Source of the DNA: Rhodococcus pyridinivorans
GTDB lineage: Bacteria; Actinomycetota; Actinomycetes; Mycobacteriales; Mycobacteriaceae
DNA: 64,000 nt
Assembly (NCBI RefSeq): GCF_900105195.1
Contig: NZ_FNRX01000002.1
Location: 682,001 to 746,000 of the forward strand
Direction: 5' to 3'
Shown here one piece after another: positions 8,772-17,826 of this stretch (position 1 is the first letter of the stretch; every line of letters starts with the position of its first letter). Below the pieces are notes generated by a model. That model did no database searches. It saw nothing but the letters and a program-made list of their open reading frames with translations, and was not told where the DNA came from. The translations under genes and the position numbers were made by a program.

Positions 8772-10145
8772 TCAGAGCGCGGACGGGTCGGCGGCGGAAC
8801 TCTCGGCGGCGATGGCCTCGCGCATCGCTTCGAGCCAGTAGCCGTGCTGGATCGGGTACAGGCCTTCGTCCTCGGTCTTCACACCGCTCGACAGCACCTT
8901 CGTCATGCCGAGATCCTGAGCGACCTCGTCGGGTCCGTTGAGGATGTGGGTTGCACCGCGGCTCATGTCGTTCCAGGGCGCAGCCGATGCGAGGTAGGTC
9001 TTCTGGCAGGAGCGGAACTCCTCGAGATCATCCGGGGTGGCCATGCCGGTCGCGTTGAAGAAGTCCTCGTACTGACGGATCCGGTTGGCGCGGGACTCGG
9101 CGCTCTCACCCTTCGGTGCGATGCAGTAGATCGTCACCTCGGTCTTGTCCACGGAGATCGGGCGGAAGTGCCGAATCTGCGAGGAGAACTGGTCCATGAT
9201 GTACACGTTCGGGTACAGGCACAGGTTGCGCGACGCGCCGACCATGAACTCGGCCTTCTTCTCGCCGAACTCCTTCGCGAGTTCGTCCTTGCGCGGGTAC
9301 AGCGGACGGTCCTCGGGGTTGCCCCACCACATCCACAGCAACAGGTGGCCGTGGTCGAACGAGTAGTAGCCGCCGCCCTGCTTGCCCCAGGTGCCGGCGT
9401 CCATCGCCTTGGTCTCGTTGCTGGACTCACCGGCAGTGCGGCGCGCGGTGGTCGCGGCATAGTTCCAGTGGGTGGCCGAGACGTGGTAACCGTCGGCGCC
9501 GTTCTCGGCTTGCAGCTTCCAGTTGCCGTCGTAGGTATAGGTGGACGAACCGCGCAGCACCTCGAGGCCCTCGGGGGACTGGTCGACGAGCATGTCGATC
9601 ATCTTCGTGGTGTCACCGAGGTGGTCCTCGAGCGACTTGACGTCGGGATTCAGGCTGCCGAACAGGAAACCGCGGTAGCTCTCGAAACGAGCGACCTTCC
9701 GCAGGTCGTGGCTGCCGTCGGTGTTGAACTGCTCGGGATAGCCGGCGTCGCGGGGATCCTTGACCTTCAGCAGCTTTCCGTTGTTGCGGAACGTCCAGCC
9801 GTGGAAGGGGCACGTGAAGGTGGTGCGGTTGTCGGTCTTGCGACGGCACAGCATCGCACCGCGGTGGCTGCACGCGTTGATCAGGCAGTGCAGCTCGCCT
9901 TCCTTGTCGCGGCTGATGACGACGGGCTGGCGGCCGATATACGTGGTGAAGTAATCACCGACGTTCGGGACCTGGCTCTCGTGGGCGAGGTACACCCAGT
10001 TGCCCTCGAAGATGTGCTTCATCTCGAGTTCGAAGATCTCCTCGTCGGTGAAGACGTCACGGCGGATCTGGTACCGCCCGGTGCTCGGGTCTTCGACGAG
10101 TGCGCCGTCGAGGCGAGTGCGCACGTGCTCCACGATGTCGGTCAT
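8772..10145 (-). CDS. benA: Benzoate 1,2-dioxygenase alpha (large) subunit BenA
   Basis: 457 aa. The Rieske centre is C92-x-H94 with C112-xx-H115 ([15 protein letters not shown]). The mononuclear iron site is D218-xx-H221-xxxx-H226 (DGYHVSATH). It dihydroxylates benzoate to the 1,2-cis-dihydrodiol. The start is ATG 10145 with GGAGG 5 bases upstream; the in-frame extension to 10283 is not supported. First gene of the ben operon. Its 5' region holds a tandem TACCTAGG repeat that may be the activator site. Confidence 0.96.
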   Translation of the reverse strand: MTDIVEHVRTRLDGALVEDPSTGRYQIRRDVFTDEEIFELEMKHIFEGNWVYLAHESQVPNVGDYFTTYIGRQPVVISRDKEGELHCLINACSHRGAMLCRRKTDNRTTFTCPFHGWTFRNNGKLLKVKDPRDAGYPEQFNTDGSHDLRKVARFESYRGFLFGSLNPDVKSLEDHLGDTTKMIDMLVDQSPEGLEVLRGSSTYTYDGNWKLQAENGADGYHVSATHWNYAATTARRTAGESSNETKAMDAGTWGKQGGGYYSFDHGHLLLWMWWGNPEDRPLYPRKDELAKEFGEKKAEFMVGASRNLCLYPNVYIMDQFSSQIRHFRPISVDKTEVTIYCIAPKGESAESRANRIRQYEDFFNATGMATPDDLEEFRSCQKTYLASAAPWNDMSRGATHILNGPDEVAQDLGMTKVLSSGVKTEDEGLYPIQHGYWLEAMREAIAAESSAADPSAL

Positions 10146-10318
10146 GGGATCCTCCAGGTATCGGCTTCGTTCCCGGGACGGACGGGGCGGTGTCCGACGC
10201 GGCCGAGCCTGTACTGAAGATTCGTGGTGACCGGGGTCTTTCTCCGGTCCGGCTCGACGCGATGTGTCCGGCGATATCTCCACGATGACAGCCTGTGGCT
10301 ACGGTCACACCAGGCAAA

Positions 10319-10336
10319 TACCTAGGGATACCTAGG
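10319..10336. promoter_or_regulatory. Tandem TACCTAGG repeat upstream of benA
   Basis: TACCTAGG occurs twice (10319-10326 and 10329-10336), spaced 10 bp start to start, about one helical turn, so both copies face the same side of DNA. Each core (CCTAGG) is palindromic, and CTAG is rare in such genomes. It lies 174-191 bp upstream of the benA ATG in the 323-bp gap between benA and gcoB. This could be the BenR operator or an upstream activation site; assignment is by position only. No convincing -35/-10 pair for benA was identified between it and the gene. Confidence 0.45.
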
Positions 10337-10399
10337 ACCCCTGGGTGGGGGGTCGGAAGGCCCTCGAGCGACCGGAGGCGGAAAGACCCCTCGACACGG

Positions 10400-10456
10400 C
10401 CGTACCGCTCGTGCGCATCGCGGTGCCGGAGCAGCGCGTGCGTACGAGCGGTACGG
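10400..10456 (-). terminator. Large inverted repeat after gcoB, probable terminator
   Basis: CCGTACCGCTCGT (10400-10412) and ACGAGCGGTACGG (10444-10456) form a perfect 13-bp dyad separated by 31 nt of GC-rich sequence. It begins 12 bp beyond the gcoB stop on the minus strand, so it probably ends the gcoAB transcript ahead of the ben promoter. There is no T-run, as is common for actinobacterial terminators. Confidence 0.55.
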
Positions 10457-10468
10457 GGATGAGGGTAT

Positions 10469-11461
10469 TCAGCCGGCCGGGGTGAACCGTTCGCGCCGGA
10501 TGCGTCGCGGCGACATGCGGCGACGCTTGAACGCCTTCACTGATGCCTCGACGAACGCGTCCGATCCGCAGATGTAACCGGTGAACTCCTTCGCGGACGC
10601 GACGTCCTCGAGGAAGGCGTCGGTGACGTATCCGTCGCGGTCTCCGCCGCTCTCCCTACTCACGCAGGTGATGTAGCGGAAGCCGGGATGGCGGGTCTCC
10701 AGTTCGCGGAGGAAGTCGACGTCGTACAGGTCCGCGCAGGTACGGACCCCGTGGTAGAGCAGGATCTGCCGGTCGGGGACGAGGGAGAGCGCCTGCCGGA
10801 CGATGGCCTCGAGCGGGGCGAGGCCCGTCCCACCGCCGAGCAGGACGATCGGGCCGGTGCCCTCCAGGTCGAAGGTGAAGTCGCCGTACGGGCCGGTGAC
10901 GGTCACGCGTTCACCCACGTCGATGCGCTCGAAGACCCATTCGCTCGCGACTCCACCGGGTTGCCGGCGGATGTGCAGTTCGAGCTCTTTGGCCTCGGAG
11001 GGCGGATTCGCGAGTGAGTACTGCCGTCGGATCTCGGTCCCGGGAACTGTCACCTCCACGTACTGCCCGGCCGAGAACTCGAGCGGTTCGTCGGCGGTGA
11101 GCAACACCTTGCGTGTGTCGGCGGCGATGTCGCGTACCTCGGCGACGGTGACGACGACGTCGCGCAGCACGTGCGTGCCGGCGGGTTCCTCCGTTGCGGG
11201 GGTCTCGAAGGCGACGTCGCCGCGCGGGGTGGCCTGGCACGCGAGGACGAATCCGGCCGCGAGTTCGTCGGCGGTGAGCGTCTCCTCCGGCGAGTTCCGA
11301 TGATCGAGTTCGCCGTCGAGGACCTTGATCTTGCAGGTGCCGCAGGTTCCCTGGTTGCAGGAGTTGGGCATCCAGTTGCCGTTGCGCAGGAACGCTTCCA
11401 GCACCGTCCGACCGGGTTCGCAGGGAACGACGCCGGTGCCCGCGGTGAGTGTGTACGGCAT
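10469..11461 (-). CDS. gcoB: Guaiacol O-demethylase reductase GcoB
   Basis: 330 aa. The N-terminal [2Fe-2S] ferredoxin has C35, C40, C43 and C75. An FAD domain follows (RRQYSLANP) and then an NAD(P)H domain (LLGGGTGLAPLE). This one-chain ferredoxin-FAD-NADH reductase is the known partner of CYP255A P450s (GcoA/AgcA); ordinary P450 systems use separate ferredoxin and reductase. Only 2 bp separate the gcoA stop and this ATG, so the two are co-translated. The frame upstream of 11461 belongs to antisense gcoA and was excluded. Ends just before a 13-bp inverted repeat. Confidence 0.92.
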   Translation of the reverse strand: MPYTLTAGTGVVPCEPGRTVLEAFLRNGNWMPNSCNQGTCGTCKIKVLDGELDHRNSPEETLTADELAAGFVLACQATPRGDVAFETPATEEPAGTHVLRDVVVTVAEVRDIAADTRKVLLTADEPLEFSAGQYVEVTVPGTEIRRQYSLANPPSEAKELELHIRRQPGGVASEWVFERIDVGERVTVTGPYGDFTFDLEGTGPIVLLGGGTGLAPLEAIVRQALSLVPDRQILLYHGVRTCADLYDVDFLRELETRHPGFRYITCVSRESGGDRDGYVTDAFLEDVASAKEFTGYICGSDAFVEASVKAFKRRRMSPRRIRRERFTPAG

Positions 11462-11463
11462 GG

Positions 11464-12675
11464 TCAGATCTCCCACCGGGCGTGCAGGGTCTTCGGGCCG
11501 CGGAAACCCCAACCCCAGAATTCGACGTCCTCGGAAGTGTCCCGCTCGAGATTGGGGATGGTCTCGAGCAGTTCTTCGAGACCGATGCGGCTCACGTTGT
11601 TCGCGAAGTAGATTCCCGCGCAGGCATGCTTGCCGGCACCGAAGGCGAGGTGGGGGAGCGGCGGGCGGGTCAGGTCGTAGCGGCTGGGGGCGTCGAACAC
11701 GTCGATGTCGTGGTTCGCCGACCCGTAGGACAGCATGACCACCGACCCTTCGCTGATCTCGATTCCTGATACGACGGTGTCGCGCTTGGCGATACGTGCG
11801 GTGCCGGACCAGATCGGGGCGGTCCAGCGCATCCCTTCGGCGATCGCGCGGGGGATGAGTCCCGGTTCGTCCACCACGGCTTCGAACTGTTCGGGGCGGG
11901 TGAACAGGCCTGCCAGGGTGGAACTCATGGCGTGTCCCGGTTCCTGCATGGCGCCGAGGAGGAAGACGTACAGCGTCGGGTAGATGTAGTCGCGGTCCCG
12001 CGTCTGCCCTTCGGGCATCCCGTCGTGCAGCCAGTGCGAGATGGCGCTGTCGTCGGGATGCTCGATCCAGTGGTCGATCAGCGGGTCGACGACGGAACGG
12101 ATCTCCTCCTTGGCGCGGTCGCCCTCGTCGAAACGTTCCTGGTTCAGAAAGTTTCCGTCCTCGTCCATCGCTGCGTTGGTGAACGAATCCGACAGTTTGT
12201 GGAACCATTCGCGCAGTTTGTCCGAACTGACGTCCTTCAGTCCGAGGAGATCACCGAGCGACCGCACACTCACCGGCTCGCAGAACTGGGCGACGAGATC
12301 GGCCCTGCCGTCGGACTCGAACGCCTCGACGTAGCGTCGTGCGATCGGGCGGACGAGATCCTCGATCCAGCGGTCCACCTCGGCGGGCTGGAGGGCGGGT
12401 TCGACCATCGACCGCAGGTCGCGGTGGATGTCGCCGTTGACGCCGATGATCGCGGGATGACCGAAGGTGCGGCCACCGGCGGGGGTGATGATGCCGTCGA
12501 AGTCGTCGCCGGCCGCGACCGCACGGCACGCTTCGGTCGTGGACGCTACGTAGGCGCCGAGGACGGGCACGAAGGCGACCGGAGCTTCGGCGCGCAAGCG
12601 CTCGTAGACCGGGTACGGATTGCGCTCGAGTTCTTCCATGGTGATCTCGTCGAGCCACGAAAGGGTGCTGGTCAT
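11464..12675 (-). CDS. gcoA: Cytochrome P450, CYP255A-type guaiacol O-demethylase GcoA
   Basis: 403 aa. The haem-binding motif is [10 protein letters not shown] with C352; WWG-like C-terminal [13 protein letters not shown] is also present. Long stretches agree with Amycolatopsis GcoA as I recall it. The three active-site phenylalanines of GcoA (F75, F169, F395) are all present here at F71, F165 and F391, a constant offset of four. It demethylates guaiacol and related alkoxyphenols to catechol and formaldehyde. Start ATG 12675 follows GGAGGT. A TATGGT -10 candidate lies at 12738-12743. Paired with gcoB and divergent from an AraC regulator. Could prefer ethyl- or 4-alkyl-guaiacol (AgcA-like); the pocket residues favour guaiacol. 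Confidence 0.93.
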   Translation of the reverse strand: MTSTLSWLDEITMEELERNPYPVYERLRAEAPVAFVPVLGAYVASTTEACRAVAAGDDFDGIITPAGGRTFGHPAIIGVNGDIHRDLRSMVEPALQPAEVDRWIEDLVRPIARRYVEAFESDGRADLVAQFCEPVSVRSLGDLLGLKDVSSDKLREWFHKLSDSFTNAAMDEDGNFLNQERFDEGDRAKEEIRSVVDPLIDHWIEHPDDSAISHWLHDGMPEGQTRDRDYIYPTLYVFLLGAMQEPGHAMSSTLAGLFTRPEQFEAVVDEPGLIPRAIAEGMRWTAPIWSGTARIAKRDTVVSGIEISEGSVVMLSYGSANHDIDVFDAPSRYDLTRPPLPHLAFGAGKHACAGIYFANNVSRIGLEELLETIPNLERDTSEDVEFWGWGFRGPKTLHARWEI

Positions 12676-12737
12676 CGGTGTACCTCCGGGTCGGGAGCCG
12701 TCCGGCGACGGCCGGGCCGTTGTTGACGTGGCCAGGA

Positions 12738-12743
12738 CCATAC
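12738..12743 (-). promoter_or_regulatory. Candidate -10 of gcoAB promoter
   Basis: TATGGT read on the minus strand, 63 bp upstream of the gcoA ATG. The same GACCATA string occurs in the equivalent place upstream of pheA2 (16698-16704), suggesting the two AraC-controlled promoters have a common design. A GATCCAG element shared with the phe dyad (TGTGATCCAGGT, 12804-12815) lies about 60 bp further upstream, inside the longest possible frame of the AraC gene but before its chosen start. Confidence 0.4.
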
Positions 12744-12840
12744 GAGTCGGCCGACGGGCCGGTCGATGCACATTGCGCGGTCCCTGGACGAATCACGCGA
12801 CTATGTGATCCAGGTCTCGGAAGCGGTTAGTCTCGAAGGC

Positions 12841-13764
12841 GTGAGTGTGCCCGAGATCGAGGACTGGGACGACGCCTCGCGCGTCGTGGCGGACGTGTAC
12901 TTCCCGCACCGATTGACGGACCTCGGAAAGGTGGATCGTCCTGAGCTCGAATTGGTCTCGGCCGATCTCGGAGGTGTCACGATCGGTCGGATGGGCTGGG
13001 GAGCGGACGTCGCGATCGAATGCGAGTATCCGGGCGCCTACGAGGTGAACATACCGCTGAGCGGGCGGCTCGAATCGCAGGGGCGCTCGGGCACCGTCGT
13101 CTCCGAACCCGGCTCGGCGACAGTCTTCCGCGCGGACACCCCGTCGCTCATCACACGGTGGGACGCCGAATGTTCGGTCCTCGGAATCAAGTTCGATCGA
13201 GAACATCTCGAACGCGAAGCGGACCGCATTCTCGGTGGTCCGTTGCGGTCGCGCCTCGAACTTCCCGACCGCCTCGATCTGCGGGGGTCGGCGCAGGAAT
13301 GGCACCGTCTCGTGGCAGCGCTGAGCGAGCAGCTCGCCGGGCCGACCCGGGTGCTCACGAATCCTCTCGTGTCGGCCCAGCTCGGCGGTGCGGTCACCAC
13401 GGCCTTCGTCCTGGCGGTCGCGCCGGCCGACGAAATGTCACCGGCACCCCGCCCGGGCATGGTCCGGCGGGTGTTGAATGCTCTGCAGGAGGATCCGGGT
13501 CGTGTCTGGACGGCAGCCGACATGGCGGAGATCGCCGGAACCAGTGTGCGCAGGTTGCAGGAGGCGTTCTCCGAGTACGTGGGCAGCAGTCCGTCCGCGT
13601 GTCTGCGCGACATCCGGCTCGATCGCGCCCACGCGGATCTTACTGCCGGGGGAATCACCGTGGCAGATGTGGCTTTCCGGTGGGGTTTCGGCCATCCGGG
13701 GCGTTTCGCCGCCGCCTTCAGGAAGCGGTACGGCGTCACCCCTACGGAAGTCCTGCGGGGCTGA
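12841..13764 (+). CDS. gcoR: AraC-family activator, probable regulator of gcoAB
   Basis: About 307 aa. The N-terminal AraC-binding-like domain contains GWGADVAIECEYPGAYEVNIP, and a C-terminal double helix-turn-helix (from about residue 210) ends FRWGFGHPGRFAAAFRKRYG. The start is taken as GTG 12841, giving an N-terminus in line with the paralogue pheR; a longer frame from ATG 12766 would run through the probable operator. It shares the EYPGAY-VNIP block and overall layout with pheR. Divergent placement beside gcoA matches gcoR in Amycolatopsis. Ligand unknown; guaiacol or catechol-type effectors are inferred. Confidence 0.85.
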   Translation: MSVPEIEDWDDASRVVADVYFPHRLTDLGKVDRPELELVSADLGGVTIGRMGWGADVAIECEYPGAYEVNIPLSGRLESQGRSGTVVSEPGSATVFRADTPSLITRWDAECSVLGIKFDREHLEREADRILGGPLRSRLELPDRLDLRGSAQEWHRLVAALSEQLAGPTRVLTNPLVSAQLGGAVTTAFVLAVAPADEMSPAPRPGMVRRVLNALQEDPGRVWTAADMAEIAGTSVRRLQEAFSEYVGSSPSACLRDIRLDRAHADLTAGGITVADVAFRWGFGHPGRFAAAFRKRYGVTPTEVLRG

Positions 13765-13790
13765 ACGCATGCGGATTCGGACGCACGTAT

Positions 13791-13820
13791 GCGGGTGACG
13801 ACCTCGTGGTCGTCACCCGC
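13791..13820. terminator. Bidirectional terminator hairpin
   Basis: GCGGGTGACGACC (13791-13803), loop TCGT, GGTCGTCACCCGC (13808-13820): a perfect 13-bp stem with a tetraloop, placed between the converging gcoR and the 164-aa gene. It should stop transcripts from both sides. No T-run follows. Confidence 0.75.
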
Positions 13821-13841
13821 TCGTGCGTCCTCCCGGACGGC

Positions 13842-14336
13842 TCAGCCGAACCAGAGGATGGGTGTGGGCCGATCGAACGAAAGCTCAGGGTAGTCGTCGT
13901 CCGCGACCGGCGTCCGCAGCCGCCGCTCGACGTAGTCCAGACCGTTGCTGCGCATGTATTCGATGCAGGACACCGTGTACCCGACGGAGTCCGTGCGCGT
14001 ACTGACGATGGGGCGGAACAGATTCGGGAAGCCGTGCACCGTCAGGGCATCGCGCTCGAGCGCGGCGCCGTCTCGGCCCTGCAGTGTGAGGCCGCCGTGC
14101 CCGTCTACGACGAACTTCGCTCGGCCGACGACGGTGCCGCCGATGAGGATCTCCCACCGATGGTCGATGTCGTCGTAGCGGACGGCGCTCGCGGTGCCGA
14201 TCTCGTGGACCGCCAGCCGTAGTTCGTCGCGCAACCGGGCCGAGACCCGCTGGGAGGCGAAGGAGCGTCCGAGGACTACCGCGTCGAATTCCGGTGCAGG
14301 GGGATGGGACACGGAGGTCGAAGCGGTCGTGGTCAT
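13842..14336 (-). CDS. Condensed flavin-monooxygenase-like protein, function unknown
   Basis: 164 aa; start ATG 14336 after GAAGGAGCG. I do not know a named family for it, but three separate segments resemble a Baeyer-Villiger/FAD monooxygenase read in order with the middle missing. Residues 16-36 (FDAVVLGRSFASQRVSARLR) resemble a degenerate Rossmann start, where GxGxxG has become GRSFAS. Residues 39-83 (VRYDDIDHRWEI...AKFVVDGHGGL) resemble the FAD strand region, and 86-135 (GRDGAAL..HGFPNLF..CIEYMRSNGL) resemble the C-terminal part. The FxGxxxHxxxW fingerprint is absent, so catalysis is unlikely. It follows pheA1 by 90 bp on the same strand and is probably co-transcribed. A scaffold, regulatory or substrate-channelling role is only a guess. 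Confidence 0.7.
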   Translation of the reverse strand: MTTTASTSVSHPPAPEFDAVVLGRSFASQRVSARLRDELRLAVHEIGTASAVRYDDIDHRWEILIGGTVVGRAKFVVDGHGGLTLQGRDGAALERDALTVHGFPNLFRPIVSTRTDSVGYTVSCIEYMRSNGLDYVERRLRTPVADDDYPELSFDRPTPILWFG

Positions 14337-14426
14337 CTCGGACGCTCCTTCGCGGTGGGTGGATGTTGGGGGCCGCGCGCGGACGGGCAGGAGAACGGAG
14401 ATCATCCGCCCGCGCGCGGGAGTCGG

Positions 14427-16040
14427 TTACTTGTAGAACGCGCTGACGTCGGAGTTGCCGATCAGGTCGGGCACGGTCCAGCCGTCGAGGTCGTACTCAC
14501 TCATGAACTGCTCCGCGAAGCCCTTCATGGAGGCGACGTCACCGCGGCTCTCGGCGGCGAACAGCAGCTCGGCCTTGACGTTCTCGTGGTTGCCGGCATA
14601 GTTCCGTTCGTACAGTTCGTGGCGGCCACCGAACTCGGAGCCGATCGAATCCCACAGTGCCTTCATGACCTTCACGCGGTCGACCGCCTGGATGCCGTCG
14701 GAGCCGCGGACATACTTGTCGAGGTAAGGACGCACGTCCGGGTTCTTGAAGTCGGCGGCGGACGAGGGCAGGTAGATCAGGCCCGAGGCGACGTCCTGCT
14801 CGATGATCTCCTTGATGCGCGGGTAGCCCTGCATCGCGAACATGCGGTAGGTGAGGCCGTATTCGAGCTTGGGGATTACAGTGCCGTCGATCCACGGCTC
14901 CGGGTTGTTCACCATGGAGTCGGTGAGCGACCAGAACAGGTTGCGCCAGCCGATGACCTCACCGACACGGGTCTGCACGCCGCGGAATCCGCCGGCGCCG
15001 GTGGCGTCGAGAGCCTTCATGAGGAGACCGGCGATGAAGTCGAGCTTGACCGCGAGTCGCGTGCAGCCCTGCAGCGTGAAGCGCTGGAGGAAGCCGGAGC
15101 CGCCGAGGAAGTTGTTGATCTTCTCGACGTCCCCGTACATGAAGACGTTCTCCCAGGGCACGAGCACCTTGTCGAAGATGAAGATCGCGTCGTTCTCGTC
15201 CATCCGCGAGGAGATCGGGTAGTCGAACGGGGAGCCGACGATGTTCGCGTTCTGAGAGTATGAGGCGCGCGAGATGAGCTTGATGCCGGGTGCGTCCATC
15301 GGCACCGTGCAGATCAGCGCGAATTCCTTCTTCTTGATCGGCAGACCGTAGTGAGCGATGAAGTTGTAGTTCGTGATGGCCGAGCCGGTCGCGACGACCT
15401 TGGCGCCGGAGACGATGAGGCCGGCGTCGGTCTCCTTCTCGACCTTCATGAACACGTCGCCGACCTGGTCCGGCGGTAGCTGACGGTCGACCGGCGGATT
15501 GATGATCGCGTGGTTCCAGTACAGGACCTTCTCCTGCGACTCGCGGTACCAGCGCTTCGCGTTGTCCTGGAAGGGCGAGTAGAACTCGTCGTTCGCGCCG
15601 AGCGTGCCGAGGAAGGACGCCTTGTAGTCGGGGCTGCGGCCCATCCAGCCGTAGGTCAGCCGTGCCCAGGTGGCGATGGCGTCGCGGTCGGCCCGCAGGT
15701 CGTCGGCGGACTTCGGGGTGCGGAAGAACGGCATGGTTACGCCGCCGTTGCCGGTGTCGGTGGGGGTGGTGAGGGTGTTGACGTGCTCACCGGTGTGGAG
15801 GGCGTCGTAGAGGCGCGCCGTCATCCGGATCGAGTTGCGGAAGGCCGGATGGTTGGTGAAGTCCTTGACTCGCTCACCGTGCAGGTAGATCTCGCGACCG
15901 TCGTCGATGGAGGCGATGTACTCGTCGCCGGTCATGGGGCGGGAGGCGAAGTTCTTCTGCTGGTTGGCCGGGGAGTCCGCGGCGACGTTCACCTTGGAAC
16001 GATCGAGGGTCTCCGAGGGCCGGGGTTCGGTGGTGGTCAT
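14427..16040 (-). CDS. pheA1: Phenol 2-monooxygenase oxygenase component PheA1 (HpaB family)
   Basis: 537 aa. A group D flavin monooxygenase of the 4-hydroxyphenylacetate 3-monooxygenase large-component family, with an acyl-CoA dehydrogenase-like fold. Recognisable parts are [51 protein letters not shown] and the C-terminal [15 protein letters not shown]. Such proteins use FADH2 supplied by a separate reductase to ortho-hydroxylate phenols to catechols; the Rhodococcus members act on phenol. Start ATG 16040 follows GGAGAAATCCC. It lies 34 bp after pheA2, which supplies the reduced flavin. Confidence 0.92.
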   Translation of the reverse strand: MTTTEPRPSETLDRSKVNVAADSPANQQKNFASRPMTGDEYIASIDDGREIYLHGERVKDFTNHPAFRNSIRMTARLYDALHTGEHVNTLTTPTDTGNGGVTMPFFRTPKSADDLRADRDAIATWARLTYGWMGRSPDYKASFLGTLGANDEFYSPFQDNAKRWYRESQEKVLYWNHAIINPPVDRQLPPDQVGDVFMKVEKETDAGLIVSGAKVVATGSAITNYNFIAHYGLPIKKKEFALICTVPMDAPGIKLISRASYSQNANIVGSPFDYPISSRMDENDAIFIFDKVLVPWENVFMYGDVEKINNFLGGSGFLQRFTLQGCTRLAVKLDFIAGLLMKALDATGAGGFRGVQTRVGEVIGWRNLFWSLTDSMVNNPEPWIDGTVIPKLEYGLTYRMFAMQGYPRIKEIIEQDVASGLIYLPSSAADFKNPDVRPYLDKYVRGSDGIQAVDRVKVMKALWDSIGSEFGGRHELYERNYAGNHENVKAELLFAAESRGDVASMKGFAEQFMSEYDLDGWTVPDLIGNSDVSAFYK

Positions 16041-16074
16041 GGGATTTCTCCTTGTCCGGGGGAGTGGAAGATGT

Positions 16075-16641
16075 TCAGGCGTGGGCTGCGGCGAGGTGGA
16101 ACGGCACGAAGCGGGTCTGCGAGTCGAACCATCCGCTGTGCGGATCGTCGAGCGAGCCGTTCCACGCGGTGGACGTGCTCGGGGCGCCGAGATCATGGAA
16201 AGTGCTGCGGTAGAACAGGAGCGGGTCGACCGTCTCGTCGAAGGTGGCGTCGACGATCTCGCCGATGTAGATGATGTGGTCGCCGCCGTCGTATTCGCGC
16301 CAGGGCGTGCACGACAGTGTCGCGGCGGTGCCGGCGAGGATCGGGGCGGTGGGGCCCTGCTCCCAGACCGGCTCGGGCGACTGGGGGCGTCCTGCGAAGT
16401 GCAGTGCAGTGTCGAGCTGGTTTGCGGCGAGGATGTTGACCGCGAACGGCGCGTCGGACAGGAACCGGCAGGCCTTGGAGGTGCGGGTCAGGGTGACCTG
16501 GCACAGGCGGGGCTCGAGCGAGACGGCGGTGAAGGCGGTGACGGTCGCGCCGTGGGGCTCTCCGTCGCTGTTCGCGCAGGTGATGACGGTGACGCCGCTG
16601 GCGAACTGTCCGAAGATATTGCGGAGTGTGCGCTGATCCAT
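16075..16641 (-). CDS. pheA2: Flavin reductase component PheA2 (HpaC-like)
   Basis: 188 aa of the flavin reductase-like FMN-binding split-barrel family. Hallmarks are [13 protein letters not shown] near the start, [16 protein letters not shown] and [10 protein letters not shown], then [13 protein letters not shown]. It reduces FAD with NADH and hands it to PheA1. Start ATG 16641 is preceded by AGGAGG. First gene of the phe operon; a TATGGT -10 candidate is at 16699-16704 on the minus strand, and a 13-bp operator dyad lies just beyond. Confidence 0.92.
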   Translation of the reverse strand: MDQRTLRNIFGQFASGVTVITCANSDGEPHGATVTAFTAVSLEPRLCQVTLTRTSKACRFLSDAPFAVNILAANQLDTALHFAGRPQSPEPVWEQGPTAPILAGTAATLSCTPWREYDGGDHIIYIGEIVDATFDETVDPLLFYRSTFHDLGAPSTSTAWNGSLDDPHSGWFDSQTRFVPFHLAAAHA

Positions 16642-16721
16642 GTCTGCGTCCTCCTGTCCGGTGCGGGTTGTGGTGGACTTCGATTCGATGTGACACAGAC
16701 CATATAGACGTCGTGGAACTT

Positions 16722-16821
16722 GTGCGATCCAGTGAGCGCGGTCACTATCCACCTAGCGCGGTGAGTGGGCCGAAGGGCCCTGTTTGCCTGGGGCCGTGTT
16801 CCGCATCACACTGGATCGCAC
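16722..16821. promoter_or_regulatory. Operator dyad between pheA2 and pheR
   Basis: GTGCGATCCAGTG (16722-16734) and CACTGGATCGCAC (16809-16821) are perfect 13-bp inverted copies with 74 bp between. The left copy starts 18 bp behind the TATGGT -10 candidate of pheA2A1, covering the -35 area, a normal AraC activator position. The right copy is 69 bp before the pheR start. This suits DNA looping or control of both divergent promoters by PheR. A related GATCCAG element occurs near gcoA/gcoR at 12804-12815. Confidence 0.75.
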
Positions 16822-16889
16822 GCGCTCGAACCACACGGATGCGCAGGTCGGAGCGCCGACGACGAGCTGGAAACGAAGGTGAGGGGCCG

Positions 16890-17816
16890 ATGGCAATGGA
16901 GCCGACTCCGGGGCCGGTCGATTGGGAAGAGGTGGAAGAGGCTGTCTCGAATGCCTATTTCGAGCACGAACTGACGCCGCTCGACGACGTCGCGCCCTCG
17001 CTCCGGCTCCGAACACTGCCGCTCGGGCCGATCCGTCTCACGCGCCTCGGCTGGGGAGCGGCGGTGTCGATCCGCAGTGAACATCCCGGGGCGTACGCGG
17101 TGAACATTCCGATCGCCGGTCGGATCGCCGCCGGCAACGGGTTGGTGTCGGAGGTCGGGCACGCCGCCGTCTTCCGTCCCGACACCGCAGCTCCGGAACA
17201 GAAGTGGACGAACGACTGCGAGATCGTCGGGATCAAGCTCGAACGCGACTATCTACAGCGCGAGATGTCGCGCATCCTCGCCCGTCCCGACCTGCAGCTC
17301 CCGAATCGGGTGGATCTGACGACGCAGGCGGGCCAGAGCTGGATGACGCTGTTGCGCTCGGTCGTGGAACAGCTCAAAACGGACGAATCGCTCTGGCGGA
17401 ATCCGCTTGTCTCGGAGCAGTTGTCGGGTGCTCTGACGACCTCGTTCATCCTCGCGGTCATGCCGGAGGACGCGGATCCGACCGGCGGGGCGCGCCCGCG
17501 CATCATCAAGCGTGTCCTCGACCGGTTGCACGAGGATCCCGCCTCGGCGTGGACCACCGCCGAGATGGCCGAGGTGGCCGGGGTCAGCGTGCGGCGCCTG
17601 CAGGAGGGGTTCCGCGAATATCTCGGGGTGTGCCCGCGCGACTATCTGCTCGACCTGCGCCTCGAGCGCATCCACGAGGAACTCGCGGTGGGCGATGCGG
17701 CGGAACTGTCGGTCACCGATGTGGCTCTGAAGTGGGGTATCACCCATACCGGCCGGTTCGCGGCGGCCTACAAGCGTAAGTACGGGGTGGCACCGTCGGT
17801 CACGCTGCGTGGGTGA
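16890..17816 (+). CDS. pheR: AraC-family activator of the phenol hydroxylase genes (PheR)
   Basis: 308 aa. An N-terminal AraC-binding-like domain (WGAAVSIRSEHPGAYAVNIPIAGR, quoted in part) precedes a C-terminal AraC helix-turn-helix (WTTAEMAEVAGVSVRRLQ and KWGITHTGRFAAAYKRKYG). Start ATG 16890 with GAGGGG just upstream; a second ATG two codons later is possible. It is clearly a paralogue of gcoR. Divergence from pheA2A1 and the 13-bp dyad between them support activation of phenol hydroxylase by phenol. Confidence 0.88.
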   Translation: MAMEPTPGPVDWEEVEEAVSNAYFEHELTPLDDVAPSLRLRTLPLGPIRLTRLGWGAAVSIRSEHPGAYAVNIPIAGRIAAGNGLVSEVGHAAVFRPDTAAPEQKWTNDCEIVGIKLERDYLQREMSRILARPDLQLPNRVDLTTQAGQSWMTLLRSVVEQLKTDESLWRNPLVSEQLSGALTTSFILAVMPEDADPTGGARPRIIKRVLDRLHEDPASAWTTAEMAEVAGVSVRRLQEGFREYLGVCPRDYLLDLRLERIHEELAVGDAAELSVTDVALKWGITHTGRFAAAYKRKYGVAPSVTLRG

Positions 17817-17826
17817 TCGAGGGCCG

